This document shows positions 53,633 to 63,879 of a stretch of 64,000 nt of DNA, piece after piece. The position numbers were made by a program, and so were the translations under genes. A model generated the notes under the pieces. It did not search any database and was not told where the DNA came from. It was given only the letters and a program-made list of their open reading frames with translations. Numbering within the stretch: position 1 is the first letter of the stretch; each line of letters begins with the position of its first letter. Origin of the DNA: Bacteroidota bacterium (GTDB lineage Bacteria > Bacteroidota > Bacteroidia > Chitinophagales > Saprospiraceae); contig JAKQLF010000177.1 in the NCBI GenBank assembly GCA_029567325.1, positions 1 through 64,000 on the forward strand, in the 5' to 3' direction.

Positions 53633-53851
53633 TTATTTATATCTATACGTTATTCTTCCTCTTGACAGGTCATATGGTGACATTTCTACAGACACCTTAT
53701 CTCCTGGTAATATCCTTATATAATTCAACCTCATCTTACCTGATATGGTTGCCACTATCAAATGGTCATTTTCTAAACGCACTCTAAACATCGCATTTGA
53801 CAACGCTTCTTCTATCGTTCCGTCTAGTTTAATAAGGTTCTTTTTACTCAT
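53633..53851 (-). CDS. infA: Translation initiation factor IF-1
   Basis: A 72-aa S1/OB-fold factor that blocks the A site during initiation. [26 protein letters not shown] and [32 protein letters not shown] match IF-1 throughout. It lies 6 bp before rpmJ. Confidence 0.97.
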   Translation of the reverse strand: MSKKNLIKLDGTIEEALSNAMFRVRLENDHLIVATISGKMRLNYIRILPGDKVSVEMSPYDLSRGRITYRYK

Positions 53852-53874
53852 TTTTAATTTTGGAGTGCAAATAT

Positions 53875-54684
53875 CTAAAAATTTATTGAAATATTGTTCA
53901 AATTTTTATTATTTTTTATCTGATTTTCAATTATTTCGTGATCAGATAAGATATCTACCTTGCCTTTTCTAATAGTTACCGTATGTTCATAGTGTGCCGA
54001 AGGTTTCATGTCTCTAGTTCTGATTGTCCAGCCGTCCTTCAACTGTTGCACTTTCTGAGTTCCAAAGTTGATCATGGGTTCAATTGCAATAACTAATCCC
54101 TCTTTCAACATCAAACCATTACCTCTTTTACCGTAGTTGCAAACTTCCGGGGCTTCATGCAAACTTCTACCTATGCCGTGACCTACCAGTTCTCTTACAA
54201 CTCCCATTTTATACCTACGTTCTGCATGCATTTGCACTGCATTTCCTATATCACCTAGCCGTTTACCTACTGTTGCTTCTTCGCATGCCAGTCTCAAACA
54301 TTCCTTTGTCACTTTGCAAACTTGAATAGCTTCTTCAGATGCTTCAGGAAGAATAAAAGTATATGCCGCATCTCCAAAGAAACCGTCTTTGAACACCCCA
54401 CAATCTACACTCACAATATCCTTATCTGTAAACTCATCATCATTTGGAATACCGTGAACAACAACTTCATTCTTAGAAACACACAAAGTCGATGGAAATC
54501 CATTGTATCCCTTAAAGGCCGGAACAGCTTGATGATCTCTTATAAACTCTTCTGCTAACCTGTCAATCTTATTTGCACTAATGCCAGCTTTCATTTCTGA
54601 TCCAACCAACGCTAATGTTTCACAAACAAGAAGGCAATTTCTTCTAATTACCTCGATCTCTTCTTCTGTCTTATAATATACCAA
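53875..54684 (-). CDS. map: Methionine aminopeptidase (type I)
   Basis: A 269-aa enzyme removing the N-terminal Met from new proteins. The five metal ligands are visible in [20 protein letters not shown] (two Asp), [12 protein letters not shown] (His), AIEPMINFG (Glu) and [15 protein letters not shown] region (Glu). VVHGIPND carries the catalytic His. Placement between secY and infA is standard. Confidence 0.96.
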   Translation of the reverse strand: MVYYKTEEEIEVIRRNCLLVCETLALVGSEMKAGISANKIDRLAEEFIRDHQAVPAFKGYNGFPSTLCVSKNEVVVHGIPNDDEFTDKDIVSVDCGVFKDGFFGDAAYTFILPEASEEAIQVCKVTKECLRLACEEATVGKRLGDIGNAVQMHAERRYKMGVVRELVGHGIGRSLHEAPEVCNYGKRGNGLMLKEGLVIAIEPMINFGTQKVQQLKDGWTIRTRDMKPSAHYEHTVTIRKGKVDILSDHEIIENQIKNNKNLNNISINF

Positions 54685-54699
54685 TATGTGCTGTTTTTA

Positions 54700-56073
54700 T
54701 TAAATAGAAGCACCTATTTGCATACCTGTACCGCCTTCTGATCTTCCTTTAATCTTTCCAGCTTTTATAAGACCATCATATTTTTTCATCAATAAATAAC
54801 TCTCTATTTGTTGAAGAGTATCCAACACAACACCTACTAAGATTAGTAATGAGGTACCTCCAAAAAATATAGCAAAACCTTGACTCACTCCAAAGCCGGC
54901 AACAATAGCTGGCAATATTGCCAATAATCCTAAAAATATAGAACCCGGCAAAGTTACTCTTGTAGTTAATGAATCGATATATTCCTCAGTATCATCTCCA
55001 GGCTTTATACCAGGTATGAATGAATTCTGTCTTTTAAGGTGGTCTGCATACTGCTTAGGATTCACGATTAATGCTGTATATATATATGTGAAAACTACCA
55101 CTAATAAAAAGAAAATAATATTATAAGGCAATGATTGCCAATTTTGCATACTGATCAAGAAATCACTTCCCTGTCCGCCAGAACTATTCATTGACCATTG
55201 CGCCAAAGTAAGCGGTAAGAACATGATTGCCTGAGCAAAAATGATTGGCATAACACCAGAAGCATTTACCTTCAAAGGAATGTAATCTCTTGCGCCGCTC
55301 ATAGGAACATCTGCGCTAGATCTGCCTACCATTCTATTAGCAAATTGAATTGGAATTCTTCTTACTCCTTGGATAACTAAAATTGCTGCAAGAATAACAA
55401 AGAACCATAAGACCAATTCCAAAATCAAAATCAAACTACTTGATTTGATTTGACCTTGTACTTCAGCCACGAATGACCTCGGAAGCGTGGCAATAATACC
55501 AATCATGATTAATAATGAAATACCGTTTCCAATACCTCTGTCAGTAATTTTTTCACCCAACCACATAGCAAAAATTGATCCTGCTGAAAGAATGATAGAA
55601 TTACCAAGGAAAAATACAGGCTTACTCACCGTTGGATCAATAGCATTTTGATTTGCCAATAAAGCCAAATACGCACTACCTTGAACTAAAGTAATGGCAA
55701 CTGTAAGAAATCTAGTATATTGATTTAATTTTTTACGACCACTTTCACCTTCCTTCTGCTGTAGCTTTTGAAAATAAGGCACTGCAAAACCCAACAATTG
55801 AATGATGATCGAAGCTGTGATGTATGGCATAATACCTAATGCAAAAATAGAACCTTGATTGAAGGCTCCACCAGAAAAAGTATTAATCAAATTTAACAAA
55901 TCCGTAGCTCCTCTATTATCAGCAGCTGTGGCCAAAGCATCGGCGTTAACTCCCGGTAATAATACATGGGTTCCGAATCTATAAACCACAAGGATTATAA
56001 CAGTAAAAAGGATCTTATCTCTAAGCTCCTTTATACTCCAAATATTTTTAAAAGTCTCTATGAATTTGTTCAT
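54700..56073 (-). CDS. secY: Preprotein translocase subunit SecY
   Basis: A 457-aa channel subunit of the SecYEG translocon with ten membrane helices. GIMPYITASIIIQLL (TM2 region), GIGNGISLLIMIGI, ASGVMPIIFAQAI and FVVI-type helices are canonical. It lies 14 bp after rplO and 15 bp before map. Confidence 0.97.
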   Translation of the reverse strand: MNKFIETFKNIWSIKELRDKILFTVIILVVYRFGTHVLLPGVNADALATAADNRGATDLLNLINTFSGGAFNQGSIFALGIMPYITASIIIQLLGFAVPYFQKLQQKEGESGRKKLNQYTRFLTVAITLVQGSAYLALLANQNAIDPTVSKPVFFLGNSIILSAGSIFAMWLGEKITDRGIGNGISLLIMIGIIATLPRSFVAEVQGQIKSSSLILILELVLWFFVILAAILVIQGVRRIPIQFANRMVGRSSADVPMSGARDYIPLKVNASGVMPIIFAQAIMFLPLTLAQWSMNSSGGQGSDFLISMQNWQSLPYNIIFFLLVVVFTYIYTALIVNPKQYADHLKRQNSFIPGIKPGDDTEEYIDSLTTRVTLPGSIFLGLLAILPAIVAGFGVSQGFAIFFGGTSLLILVGVVLDTLQQIESYLLMKKYDGLIKAGKIKGRSEGGTGMQIGASI

Positions 56074-56087
56074 TTCTAATCAGAATT

Positions 56088-56534
56088 TTACTTTGATGCA
56101 ACACTACCACCCGCAGCTTGAATCTTTTCTGCTGCACTAGCAGAAACTTTATCAAAACTCAATGTTAGTTTACTTGTAACATCACCGTTTCCAAGAATCT
56201 TAACTTTATCGTTGCTGCCTACTACATTAAGAGCAACAAGTTGAGCGTGGTCAAATGTAGATACTCCATGTTTCTCTGCTAATTCTTGCAATCTTGCAAC
56301 ATTCACAGCTACATAAACCTTCCTATTTACATTTTTAAAACCTACTTTAGGCAAACGCATTTGAAGTGGCATTTGACCTCCTTCATGGCCTCTCTTGCTC
56401 TTATAACCAGATCTTGACTTTGCTCCTTTATGACCTCTAGTTGAAGTACCACCATGACCAGAACCCTGGCCTCTAGCTATCCTTTTAGTACTTTTAGTTG
56501 CACCGTATGCGGGTCTTAGTGAATTTAATTCCAT
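56088..56534 (-). CDS. rplO: 50S ribosomal protein L15
   Basis: A 148-aa late-assembly protein. The glycine-rich N-terminal arm RIARGQGSGHGGTSTRGHKGAKSRSGYKSKRGHEGGQMPLQ and MRLPKVGFKN are signatures. Confidence 0.97.
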   Translation of the reverse strand: MELNSLRPAYGATKSTKRIARGQGSGHGGTSTRGHKGAKSRSGYKSKRGHEGGQMPLQMRLPKVGFKNVNRKVYVAVNVARLQELAEKHGVSTFDHAQLVALNVVGSNDKVKILGNGDVTSKLTLSFDKVSASAAEKIQAAGGSVASK

Positions 56535-56555
56535 AATGATTACTTCTTTAAAAAA

Positions 56556-56735
56556 TTAAGCATTTTCTACAGACACCAGGTGTCCAACTTTCGCTACCAT
56601 ACCCAAAATCTGAGGAGTAGCTTCTTTTTCAACTGTTTGGTTGATTTTTCTAAGTCCTAAAGCTTTGATAGTATCCTTTTGTCTTTTAGGTCTATCAATT
56701 ATGCTTTTTACTTGTGTTATTTTTATCTTTCCCAT
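56556..56735 (-). CDS. rpmD: 50S ribosomal protein L30
   Basis: A 59-aa protein. The start at 56735 ([20 protein letters not shown]) is chosen; the track ORF adds 23 unrelated N-terminal residues that overlap rps[24 protein letters not shown] and [10 protein letters not shown] match L30. Confidence 0.96.
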   Translation of the reverse strand: MGKIKITQVKSIIDRPKRQKDTIKALGLRKINQTVEKEATPQILGMVAKVGHLVSVENA

Positions 56736-56745
56736 GTCAAACAAA

Positions 56746-57261
56746 TTATCCTTCGTAAACTTTTTCGAGAGAAATTCCTCTGGTTTTAGCAACTTCGTGA
56801 GCATTTCTCATTTTAGAAAGTGCATCTATAGTAGCTTTTACAACATTGTGTGGATTTGAAGATCCCTGACTTTTAGCAAGTACATTATGTACACCTGCGA
56901 TTTCCAAAACAGCTCTCATGGCTCCACCAGCAATAACACCAGTACCGTCAGCTGCAGGCTTAATAAGCACTTTACCCGCGCCATATTTTCCCTTTTGCTC
57001 ATGTGGTATTGTACCTTTATTAATTGGAACCTTCACAAGATTCTTTTTAGCGTCATCAACAGCTTTTGCGATTGATTCAGATACATCTCTTGCCTTACCA
57101 AGACCATATCCTACTACGCCATTGCCATCACCCACTACAACTAAAGCAGAAAAACTAAAAGTTCTACCTCCCTTTGTTACCTTAGCAACACGAGCAAGAT
57201 TTACCAACTTTTCTTTTAATTCCGCATCAGCAGGTTTTACCCTCTTCAAATTGTCTGCCAT
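56746..57261 (-). CDS. rpsE: 30S ribosomal protein S5
   Basis: A 171-aa protein with a dsRNA-binding-like N-terminal domain ([33 protein letters not shown]) and a C-terminal domain ([33 protein letters not shown]). It is central to decoding accuracy. Confidence 0.97.
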   Translation of the reverse strand: MADNLKRVKPADAELKEKLVNLARVAKVTKGGRTFSFSALVVVGDGNGVVGYGLGKARDVSESIAKAVDDAKKNLVKVPINKGTIPHEQKGKYGAGKVLIKPAADGTGVIAGGAMRAVLEIAGVHNVLAKSQGSSNPHNVVKATIDALSKMRNAHEVAKTRGISLEKVYEG

Positions 57262-57280
57262 TTGAATTATCTCTTATTTG

Positions 57281-57628
57281 TTAAAATATTAATCCACCTT
57301 CGCGAGCACCTTCTGCAAGCGACTTCACTCTACCGTGATATAAATATCCCCCTCTATCAAAAACCACAGCACTTAAACCCTGACTTTTTGCTTTTTCAGC
57401 GATGATCATTCCTACTTTTTTTGCTGCTTCTGACTTTGTAACCTTTGCGTCACCAATCTCTTTGATTGATGCGGTAGCTAAAGTTCTTCCTGCTTCATCA
57501 TCAATTAACTGGGCATAGATGCCAACATTACTTCTGAATACGTGAAGTCTAGGTCTACTGCTTGTACCAGATACACTTTTTCTAATTCTGTGGTGTATCG
57601 TTTTACGTCTAAGCGTCTTCTTATCCAT
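57281..57628 (-). CDS. rplR: 50S ribosomal protein L18
   Basis: A 115-aa 5S rRNA-binding protein. [28 protein letters not shown] and [26 protein letters not shown] are diagnostic. Confidence 0.97.
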   Translation of the reverse strand: MDKKTLRRKTIHHRIRKSVSGTSSRPRLHVFRSNVGIYAQLIDDEAGRTLATASIKEIGDAKVTKSEAAKKVGMIIAEKAKSQGLSAVVFDRGGYLYHGRVKSLAEGAREGGLIF

Positions 57629-57649
57629 CTTACAAACTCTTTTATAAAA

Positions 57650-58207
57650 TTATTTCTTACCACTGGTTTTACCAGCTTTTCTCCTAACAACCTCACCAGT
57701 AAATCTGACACCTTTTCCTTTGTAAGGCTCTGGCTTTCTAAATCCTCTGATTTTAGCTGCTACTTGTCCTAAAAGTTGTTTGTCGTGACTTTCCAACATG
57801 ATTGTAGGATTCGAACCTTTCTCAGTTTTAGTGCTAACTGAAACCTCAGAAGGAACTACAAAATATATCGGGTGAGAATAACCAACAATCAATTCCAACA
57901 AACTGCCAGTGTTGCTCGCTCTATAACCAACACCTACTAACTCAAGATCCAATTTGTATCCTTCGTTAACACCTTGTATCATATTGTTAATTAGAGATCT
58001 GTAAAGACCGTGCATAGACCTGTGTCTAGGTTGATCAGTCGGCCTTGACACAGTCAATTCACCTTCTTCAAGCTTTACAATTATGTCTGAATCAACTTTT
58101 TCTGAAAGTTGACCTTTTGGTCCTTTTACAGTTACCAAATTGCTCTTTGATATATCAACATTGACCCCTGAAGGTATTGAGATAGGAGCTCTACCAATTC
58201 TTGACAT
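57650..58207 (-). CDS. rplF: 50S ribosomal protein L6
   Basis: A 185-aa protein with two repeated alpha/beta domains near the factor-binding stalk. MSRIGRAPISIPSGVNVDI and KPEPYKGKGVRFTGEVVRRKAGKTSGKK are family-typical. Confidence 0.97.
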   Translation of the reverse strand: MSRIGRAPISIPSGVNVDISKSNLVTVKGPKGQLSEKVDSDIIVKLEEGELTVSRPTDQPRHRSMHGLYRSLINNMIQGVNEGYKLDLELVGVGYRASNTGSLLELIVGYSHPIYFVVPSEVSVSTKTEKGSNPTIMLESHDKQLLGQVAAKIRGFRKPEPYKGKGVRFTGEVVRRKAGKTSGKK

Positions 58208-58231
58208 TTTATCTAGATTTTGCGATTTGTA

Positions 58232-58633
58232 TTAATAAATATAACAAAGAAGCTCACCACCGACGCCCTCTTTTCTAGCTTGCTTATCGGTCATCACACC
58301 ATGCGAAGTAGACAAAATTGCCAAGCCAAGACCATTTGCAACCTTAGGAATATCACCAGACTTCACAAACTTTCTTAAACCAGGAGTACTTATCCTACCT
58401 AACTCCCGGATTACTCCAGTCTTAGATGCTTTATCATACTTTAATGCTATATGTATAGTACCTTGTTTGTCGTCTTCTTCAAACTTATATTTCAGGATAT
58501 ATCCCTGATCGTACAAGATTTCTGTCATCGCCTTCTTAATATTTGAAGCAGGAATGATTACAGTCGTGTGTAGTGCCTTCTGAGCATTACGAATTCTCGT
58601 AAGGTAGTCTGCTATTGGATCGGTAACAATCAT
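58232..58633 (-). CDS. rpsH: 30S ribosomal protein S8
   Basis: A 133-aa protein binding 16S helix 21 and, in many bacteria, repressing spc-operon translation. DPIADYLTRIRNAQKA and LGLAILSTSHGVMTDKQARKEGVGGELLCYIY are diagnostic. Confidence 0.97.
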   Translation of the reverse strand: MIVTDPIADYLTRIRNAQKALHTTVIIPASNIKKAMTEILYDQGYILKYKFEEDDKQGTIHIALKYDKASKTGVIRELGRISTPGLRKFVKSGDIPKVANGLGLAILSTSHGVMTDKQARKEGVGGELLCYIY

Positions 58634-58671
58634 TGTTATCTATTTATTACTTTATAATCTATTTATTAATA

Positions 58672-58941
58672 TTACCAGCTCGCCTTAGTAACACCTGGAA
58701 TTTTGCCTTCATTGGCCATTTTCCTAAAAGTCACCCTGTTAATGCCAAATTTTCTCATATAACCTTTTGGTCTACCAGTCAATTTACATCTATTATGAAG
58801 ACGAACTTTTGAGCTATTTCTTGGGAGTTTATCCAACTCTTCGTAATTACCCTCTTCTTTAAGTTTTTTTCTTAGATCAGCATATTTCTCAACAAGCTTT
58901 TCTCTCTTTATTTCTCTAGCAATAACCGACTTCCTAGCCAT
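58672..58941 (-). CDS. rpsN: 30S ribosomal protein S14, zinc-free type
   Basis: An 89-aa S14. [30 protein letters not shown] is the C-terminal core, with only one Cys where the zinc form has CxxC...CxxC, so it is the longer C- type. Its stop is 2 bp from rplE on the minus strand. Confidence 0.96.
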   Translation of the reverse strand: MARKSVIAREIKREKLVEKYADLRKKLKEEGNYEELDKLPRNSSKVRLHNRCKLTGRPKGYMRKFGINRVTFRKMANEGKIPGVTKASW

Positions 58942-58942
58942 A

Positions 58943-59509
58943 CTAATTATTGTTTACATTATTATTCTTAAATGGAAGACCCAAGCCTTTCAACAATTCA
59001 TAAGCTTCTGCGTCTGTTTTTGCAGTAGTTACGAAAGTGATGTCCATACCAGTGATCTTGTTAACCTTATCGATATCAATTTCCGGGAAAATTATTTGTT
59101 CAGTAATACCTACTGTGTAGTTACCACGACCATCAAAACTCTTATCATTGATACCTTTAAAGTCTCTTACTCTTGGTAAAGCAACATTGACAAATCTGTC
59201 AAGGAATTCATACATCCTTTCTTTTCTCAATGTAACCCTTGCTCCAATAGTCATATCTTCTCTCAACTTAAAGTTTGAGATGGAAGTTTTAGCTTTTGTT
59301 GGAACAGCCTTCTGACCGGCAATAATGCTCATTTCTGATAAAGCAGCATCTACCAATTTCTTATCTTGTGTTGCAGCACCAACTCCTTGGTTAATGCATA
59401 TTTTCAACAACCTAGGTACTTCCATGACAGTCTTATAATTATACTTCTCTTGGAGTGACTTTATAACCTCGTTGTTATATTTTTCTTTCGATCTAGCTAC
59501 GTATCCCAT
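58943..59509 (-). CDS. rplE: 50S ribosomal protein L5
   Basis: A 188-aa 5S rRNA-binding protein. [49 protein letters not shown] and [21 protein letters not shown] match. A polyAsn-rich end (NNNVNNN) is unusual but minor. Its start overlaps the rplX stop by 1 bp. Confidence 0.97.
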   Translation of the reverse strand: MGYVARSKEKYNNEVIKSLQEKYNYKTVMEVPRLLKICINQGVGAATQDKKLVDAALSEMSIIAGQKAVPTKAKTSISNFKLREDMTIGARVTLRKERMYEFLDRFVNVALPRVRDFKGINDKSFDGRGNYTVGITEQIIFPEIDIDKVNKITGMDITFVTTAKTDAEAYELLKGLGLPFKNNNVNNN

Positions 59510-59856
59510 TATTTGATAATTTCACCAGTTTTTTTAGAATATCTTACACTACTACCGTCAACCTCTTTTCTACCAACGCGGGTAGCTTTTCCACTTTTAG
59601 GATCAATGAGCATCAAATTAGAGATATGGATTGGTGATTCCATCTCTACGATACCACCTTGACTATTGTTGGAAGGTTTAACGTGTTTTTTTACCATATT
59701 AAGACCCTCTACCAGGGCTGAGTTCTTATCGCTAAGAACTTGAGTGATCACACCTTCTTTGCCTTTTGCAGAACCTGCAAGTACAGCAACTTTGTCACCC
59801 TTTTTCAAATGAAACTTAGGTGCAAATCTCTCTGTTGTAAATTTTTTATTCTCCAT
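59509..59856 (-). CDS. rplX: 50S ribosomal protein L24
   Basis: A 115-aa assembly-initiator protein with a KOW motif ([23 protein letters not shown]) and [20 protein letters not shown]. Confidence 0.97.
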   Translation of the reverse strand: MENKKFTTERFAPKFHLKKGDKVAVLAGSAKGKEGVITQVLSDKNSALVEGLNMVKKHVKPSNNSQGGIVEMESPIHISNLMLIDPKSGKATRVGRKEVDGSSVRYSKKTGEIIK

Positions 59857-59877
59857 TTCTACAAAAAATTCTGCTTG

Positions 59878-60243
59878 TTAAAGTACTTCTGGAGCCAATG
59901 AAATAATTCTCATATAGTCCTTATCTCTCAACTCTCTAGCAACTGGGCCAAAAATCCTTGTTCCTCTTGGCTCATCGTTTGCATTGAGTAGCACTACTGC
60001 ATTGTCATCGAATCTGATATACGAACCATCTTTTCTGCCAAGTTCTTTTTTAGTCCTGACAATAACAGCTTTGGAAACAGTACCTTTTTTGACACCACCT
60101 GGTGAAGCATCTTTTACACTCACCACTATTTTATCACCTACAGATGCATATCTTCTTTTAGTGCCTCCCAATACCCTTATACAAAGTACTTCTTTTGCAC
60201 CACTATTATCAGCGACTTTAAGTCTTGATTCCTGCTGTATCAT
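59878..60243 (-). CDS. rplN: 50S ribosomal protein L14
   Basis: A 121-aa protein at the subunit interface. [27 protein letters not shown] and [29 protein letters not shown] are diagnostic. Confidence 0.97.
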   Translation of the reverse strand: MIQQESRLKVADNSGAKEVLCIRVLGGTKRRYASVGDKIVVSVKDASPGGVKKGTVSKAVIVRTKKELGRKDGSYIRFDDNAVVLLNANDEPRGTRIFGPVARELRDKDYMRIISLAPEVL

Positions 60244-60271
60244 GATTCTTTATCTTGAATATTTTTATTAA

Positions 60272-60529
60272 CTACTTAGCTTTTTCAATAACCTCAACCA
60301 ATCTCCACCTTTTCTTGCTACTCAAAGGTCTAGATTCAGTGATTTTTACCAAATCCCCTTCTTGGCACTCATTGGTTTCGTCGTGCGCCATGAACTTCTT
60401 GGTTTTCTTTACGAATTTACCATAGATAGGGTGTCTCAACTTTCTCTCTACAGAGACAGTGATTGACTTTTCCATTTTATTACTGGTAACTAAACCAATA
60501 ATTTCTTTTTTAATTGGACCCTCTGACAT
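60272..60529 (-). CDS. rpsQ: 30S ribosomal protein S17
   Basis: An 85-aa OB-fold protein. [28 protein letters not shown] and [24 protein letters not shown] match the family. Confidence 0.97.
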   Translation of the reverse strand: MSEGPIKKEIIGLVTSNKMEKSITVSVERKLRHPIYGKFVKKTKKFMAHDETNECQEGDLVKITESRPLSSKKRWRLVEVIEKAK

Positions 60530-60549
60530 CTTTATTATCTTTTAATATT

Positions 60550-60804
60550 TTATTTTCTTCTTGCCCTAATTCTAGATCTACCAGCCAAATCTTCTTTGCT
60601 CATAGTTCCAATTTCTCTTGCACGCTCTTCTGTCTTAAGACGGGCAATTTCTCTCCTTTGATTTCTAATCACTAATGGATTAGCCAATCCTTTGATTGCA
60701 TGATCGAAAGACATTTTACTAAGCTCTGCACTCATTTCAGTTATCTTAGCTTTTAAATCTTCGACGCCCATGTCTTTTAATTCAGTAGTTCTTTTAGTTG
60801 CCAT
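60550..60804 (-). CDS. rpmC: 50S ribosomal protein L29
   Basis: An 84-aa helical-hairpin protein at the exit tunnel. LKDMGVEDLKAKITEMSAELSKMSFDH and IRNQRREIARLKTEERAREIG are the core. About 17 extra basic residues at the C-terminus (TMSKEDLAGRSRIRARRK) make it longer than the usual 60-70 aa. Confidence 0.95.
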   Translation of the reverse strand: MATKRTTELKDMGVEDLKAKITEMSAELSKMSFDHAIKGLANPLVIRNQRREIARLKTEERAREIGTMSKEDLAGRSRIRARRK

Positions 60805-60823
60805 TTCTTTGTATATTTATAGA

Positions 60824-61243
60824 CTACTCTTGATAATCAGGTCTTACAACAAAACTTGTCAATACCGGTAATTTCTGCGCTGCCAATCTCAAAGCCTCAC
60901 TTGCAGTTGCAAGAGAAACACCATCCAATTCAAACATGATTGTACCTGGTTTTACAACTGCCACCCAGTGATCCAAAGCTCCTTTACCTTTACCCATCCT
61001 TACCTCAGCCGGCTTAGAAGTTATTGGTTTATCTGGAAATATTCTAATCCAAACTTTACCTTCCCTTTTCATAAACCTGGTCATTGCGATCCTCGCTGAT
61101 TCTATCTGGCGACTTGTAAGTCTACCTGCATCTAGCGATTTAAGTCCAAATGAGCCGAAAGTCACTGTAAATCCACGGCCTGCGTTGCCATGAATCCTAC
61201 CTTTGTGCTGCTTTCTATATTTTGTTCTTTTCGGTTGTAACAT
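60824..61243 (-). CDS. rplP: 50S ribosomal protein L16
   Basis: A 139-aa protein near the A site. [61 protein letters not shown] and [18 protein letters not shown] are diagnostic. It is preceded by an internal promoter-like hairpin. Confidence 0.97.
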   Translation of the reverse strand: MLQPKRTKYRKQHKGRIHGNAGRGFTVTFGSFGLKSLDAGRLTSRQIESARIAMTRFMKREGKVWIRIFPDKPITSKPAEVRMGKGKGALDHWVAVVKPGTIMFELDGVSLATASEALRLAAQKLPVLTSFVVRPDYQE

Positions 61244-61272
61244 TGATAATCAATTTATTATGATACTTTTTC

Positions 61273-61300
61273 AAAAAGTTGTGCAAAGGTACAACTTTTT
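61273..61300 (-). promoter_or_regulatory. Internal promoter-like element and hairpin before rplP
   Basis: On the minus strand AAAAAGTTGT-ACCTTTGC-ACAACTTTTT is a perfect 10-bp hairpin ending in T5. The same bases contain TACCTTTG (61284-61291), a strong match to the Bacteroidota -7 consensus, 41 bp upstream of rplP. No -33 element is seen at the usual distance. It could be an internal promoter, an attenuator, or both. Confidence 0.5.
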
Positions 61301-61310
61301 TCAAATTTTA

Positions 61311-62039
61311 TTATCTTTTTCTTCTTTTGGCGCCGTTGCCTCTTTGTCTGTTGTCAGACCCTTGGCGTTCAGTACCTTTTAATTCTACACCTACATTTGG
61401 AGAAAGATCACGTTTACCTAAAACTTCACCTTTACATATCCAAACTTTTATTCCAATCAATCCATATACTGTAAGAGCTTCACTCAAAGCATAGTCTATA
61501 TCAGCTCTGAAAGTGTGTAAAGGAGTTCTTCCGTCCTTATACTCTTCCGTTCTTGCCATATCTGCACCATTCAAACGACCGCTGATTCTCACTTTGATTC
61601 CTTCAGCACCTGCTCTCATAGTAGACTGAATAGCCATCTTGATAGCCCTTCTATAGTTGATACGAGACTCGATTTGTTTTGCAACTGTCTCACCAACAAT
61701 AGCTGCATCTAATTCAGGCTTTCTGATCTCAACAATATTGATTTGCACTTCCTTGCTAGTCAACTTCTTGAGCTCTTCTTTGATCTTATCAACCTCCTGA
61801 CCACCTTTACCAATTATGATACCTGGTCTTGAAGTATTGATTGTGACAGTCACACGTCTTAGGGTTCTTTCTATTACAATTTTAGAAATACCACCTTTAC
61901 TGATTCTCATATTCAAGTAGTTTCTGATTTTTTCATCTTCAACTACTTTTTCAGCAAAATCTTTTCCGCCATACCAATTAGAGTCCCATCCTTTGATGAT
62001 ACCAAGTCTGTTGCCTATCGGATTTGTCTTTTGACCCAT
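61311..62039 (-). CDS. rpsC: 30S ribosomal protein S3
   Basis: A 242-aa protein lining the mRNA entry channel. The start at 62039 ([22 protein letters not shown]) is chosen; the track ORF begins 16 codons earlier inside rplV. A KH domain with [16 protein letters not shown] and the C-terminal [34 protein letters not shown] are diagnostic. A basic tail ends [12 protein letters not shown]. Confidence 0.97.
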   Translation of the reverse strand: MGQKTNPIGNRLGIIKGWDSNWYGGKDFAEKVVEDEKIRNYLNMRISKGGISKIVIERTLRRVTVTINTSRPGIIIGKGGQEVDKIKEELKKLTSKEVQINIVEIRKPELDAAIVGETVAKQIESRINYRRAIKMAIQSTMRAGAEGIKVRISGRLNGADMARTEEYKDGRTPLHTFRADIDYALSEALTVYGLIGIKVWICKGEVLGKRDLSPNVGVELKGTERQGSDNRQRGNGAKRRKR

Positions 62040-62061
62040 GGATTTATCCTTTACTTTTTTC

Positions 62062-62409
62062 TTAATTCTGTTTGCCGTCCACAACAATAGTGATGTGGTT
62101 CATTCTTTTTCTAATTCTGTGAGCTCGGCCGTGAGGAGCAGGTTGAAATCTCTTCAACATCTGACCTCCATCAACAAATACAGTTTTTACAACCAAACCT
62201 TTATCTGATGCACTTTCGCCTTCGTTTTTGTTTTCCCAATTTGAAATTGCAGAAAGCAATACTTTTTCTACCCAAATAGAACCTTCTCCTTTTGAGTATT
62301 TAAGGATATTCAATGCTTGATAAACATCTTTACCTCTAATGTTGTCTACTACCAACCTCATCTTTCGAGGAGACATTGGGCAGTTTTTTAATTTAGCGAC
62401 AGCTTCCAT
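62062..62409 (-). CDS. rplV: 50S ribosomal protein L22
   Basis: A 115-aa exit-tunnel protein whose hairpin is a macrolide-resistance site. [25 protein letters not shown] and [23 protein letters not shown] are family-typical. Confidence 0.97.
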   Translation of the reverse strand: MEAVAKLKNCPMSPRKMRLVVDNIRGKDVYQALNILKYSKGEGSIWVEKVLLSAISNWENKNEGESASDKGLVVKTVFVDGGQMLKRFQPAPHGRAHRIRKRMNHITIVVDGKQN

Positions 62410-62441
62410 ATCTTACTTTTTGTCTAAGATTTTAAACCTAA

Positions 62442-62705
62442 TTATCTATTACCTGAGTGACCTTTGAATGTCCTAGTTGGAGCAAACTCACCAAGTTTAT
62501 GACCTACCATGTTTTCTGTAACATATACAGGAATAAATGATTTCCCGTTGTGTACAGCAATCGTAAGGCCTACCATATCAGGGATGATCATTGATGCTCT
62601 TGACCATGTTTTGATCACTGTATTTTTTCCTGACTCCTTGGTTTTGTATACTTTTTCAAGCAACTTGTGGAACACGTAAGGACCTTTTTTTATTGATCTA
62701 GCCAT
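62442..62705 (-). CDS. rpsS: 30S ribosomal protein S19
   Basis: An 87-aa head protein. [71 protein letters not shown] is diagnostic throughout. Confidence 0.97.
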   Translation of the reverse strand: MARSIKKGPYVFHKLLEKVYKTKESGKNTVIKTWSRASMIIPDMVGLTIAVHNGKSFIPVYVTENMVGHKLGEFAPTRTFKGHSGNR

Positions 62706-62716
62706 TGTGTAACAGA

Positions 62717-63550
62717 TTATTTATTTTTTGATTTTCTTCTACTAATAATATGCTTGTTAGAAGGTTTACTTACATTTCTAGTTTTCTGACCCTTCGCCAT
62801 GATACCTGTTCTTGACCTAGGGTGACCACCAGAAGCTCTACCTTCACCACCACCCATCGGGTGATCTACAGGGTTCATTGCAACACCTCTTACTCTAGGT
62901 CTCACACCAATCCATCTCTTCCTACCTGCTTTTCCAAGCACAGTCTGACCATGATCAGGATTTGATACTACACCCATTGTAGCCTTGCATGTCAATAAAA
63001 CCCTTCTTACCTCACTTGATGGTAACTTTATAACTGCATACTTATCTTCTCTACCAGTCAAAACAGCACTGTTACCAGCACTTCTTGCCAACTGAGCTCC
63101 TCTACCTGGGCTCATTTCAATTGCATGAATTACAGAACCTAGAGGAACTTCACTCAAGTAAAGCGCATTTCCAATTTCAGGAACTGCACCTTTACCACTT
63201 ACAATTGTATCACCAACTTTGATTTTATCAGGAGCTAGTATATATCTTTTCTCACCGTCTGAATAAGTAACAAGCGCTATGAAAGCTGTTCTATTTGGAT
63301 CATATTCGATAGTTGAAATTGTTCCAGAAACACCTTCTTTGTCTCTTTTGAAGTCAATAACCCTGTACTTCCTCTTGTGACCTCCACCTACGTGTCTAGA
63401 TGTACGTCTACCGTTACTATTCCTACCGCCACTTTTTGAAATACCCTCAATCAACGATTTCTCAGGCTTATCAGTAGTGATTTCAGCATAAGCATTTCCT
63501 ATTCTGAATCTGGTACCAGGTGTAACCGGTTTAAATTTCTTAATTGCCAT
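62717..63550 (-). CDS. rplB: 50S ribosomal protein L2
   Basis: A 277-aa protein essential for subunit joining and peptidyl transfer. [54 protein letters not shown], and the C-terminal catalytic-loop [24 protein letters not shown] are canonical. Confidence 0.97.
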   Translation of the reverse strand: MAIKKFKPVTPGTRFRIGNAYAEITTDKPEKSLIEGISKSGGRNSNGRRTSRHVGGGHKRKYRVIDFKRDKEGVSGTISTIEYDPNRTAFIALVTYSDGEKRYILAPDKIKVGDTIVSGKGAVPEIGNALYLSEVPLGSVIHAIEMSPGRGAQLARSAGNSAVLTGREDKYAVIKLPSSEVRRVLLTCKATMGVVSNPDHGQTVLGKAGRKRWIGVRPRVRGVAMNPVDHPMGGGEGRASGGHPRSRTGIMAKGQKTRNVSKPSNKHIISRRKSKNK

Positions 63551-63570
63551 AACTGTATTGTTGAATGTTA

Positions 63571-63873
63571 TTAAGCTTCTGAACCAAATAAATCTAGTTC
63601 ATCACCTGAAGCAAGTGTAACGATGGCTTTTTTATAACCACTAACTCTTCCTTTGGACATCCCAGATCTTGTATTTCTTGTTTTAACTTTACCAGGTATT
63701 ACAGCTGTGTTTACATCTAGTATTGTAACACTTGGGAAAAGTTTGGCTAACGCCTTTTGTATCTCCAGTTTGTTGGCTTTTCTATCAACCACAAAAGTAT
63801 ACTTACTACTCTTTGTTGATAATTTGTCGGCCTTTTCAGACAAGACTGGTTTGATGATAATATCTCTTGCCAT
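63571..63873 (-). CDS. rplW: 50S ribosomal protein L23
   Basis: A 100-aa exit-tunnel docking protein for trigger factor and SRP. The ATG at 63873 ([19 protein letters not shown]) is preferred over the GTG one codon upstream. [24 protein letters not shown] and VNTAVIPGK are typical. Confidence 0.96.
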   Translation of the reverse strand: MARDIIIKPVLSEKADKLSTKSSKYTFVVDRKANKLEIQKALAKLFPSVTILDVNTAVIPGKVKTRNTRSGMSKGRVSGYKKAIVTLASGDELDLFGSEA

Positions 63874-63879
63874 CACTTA

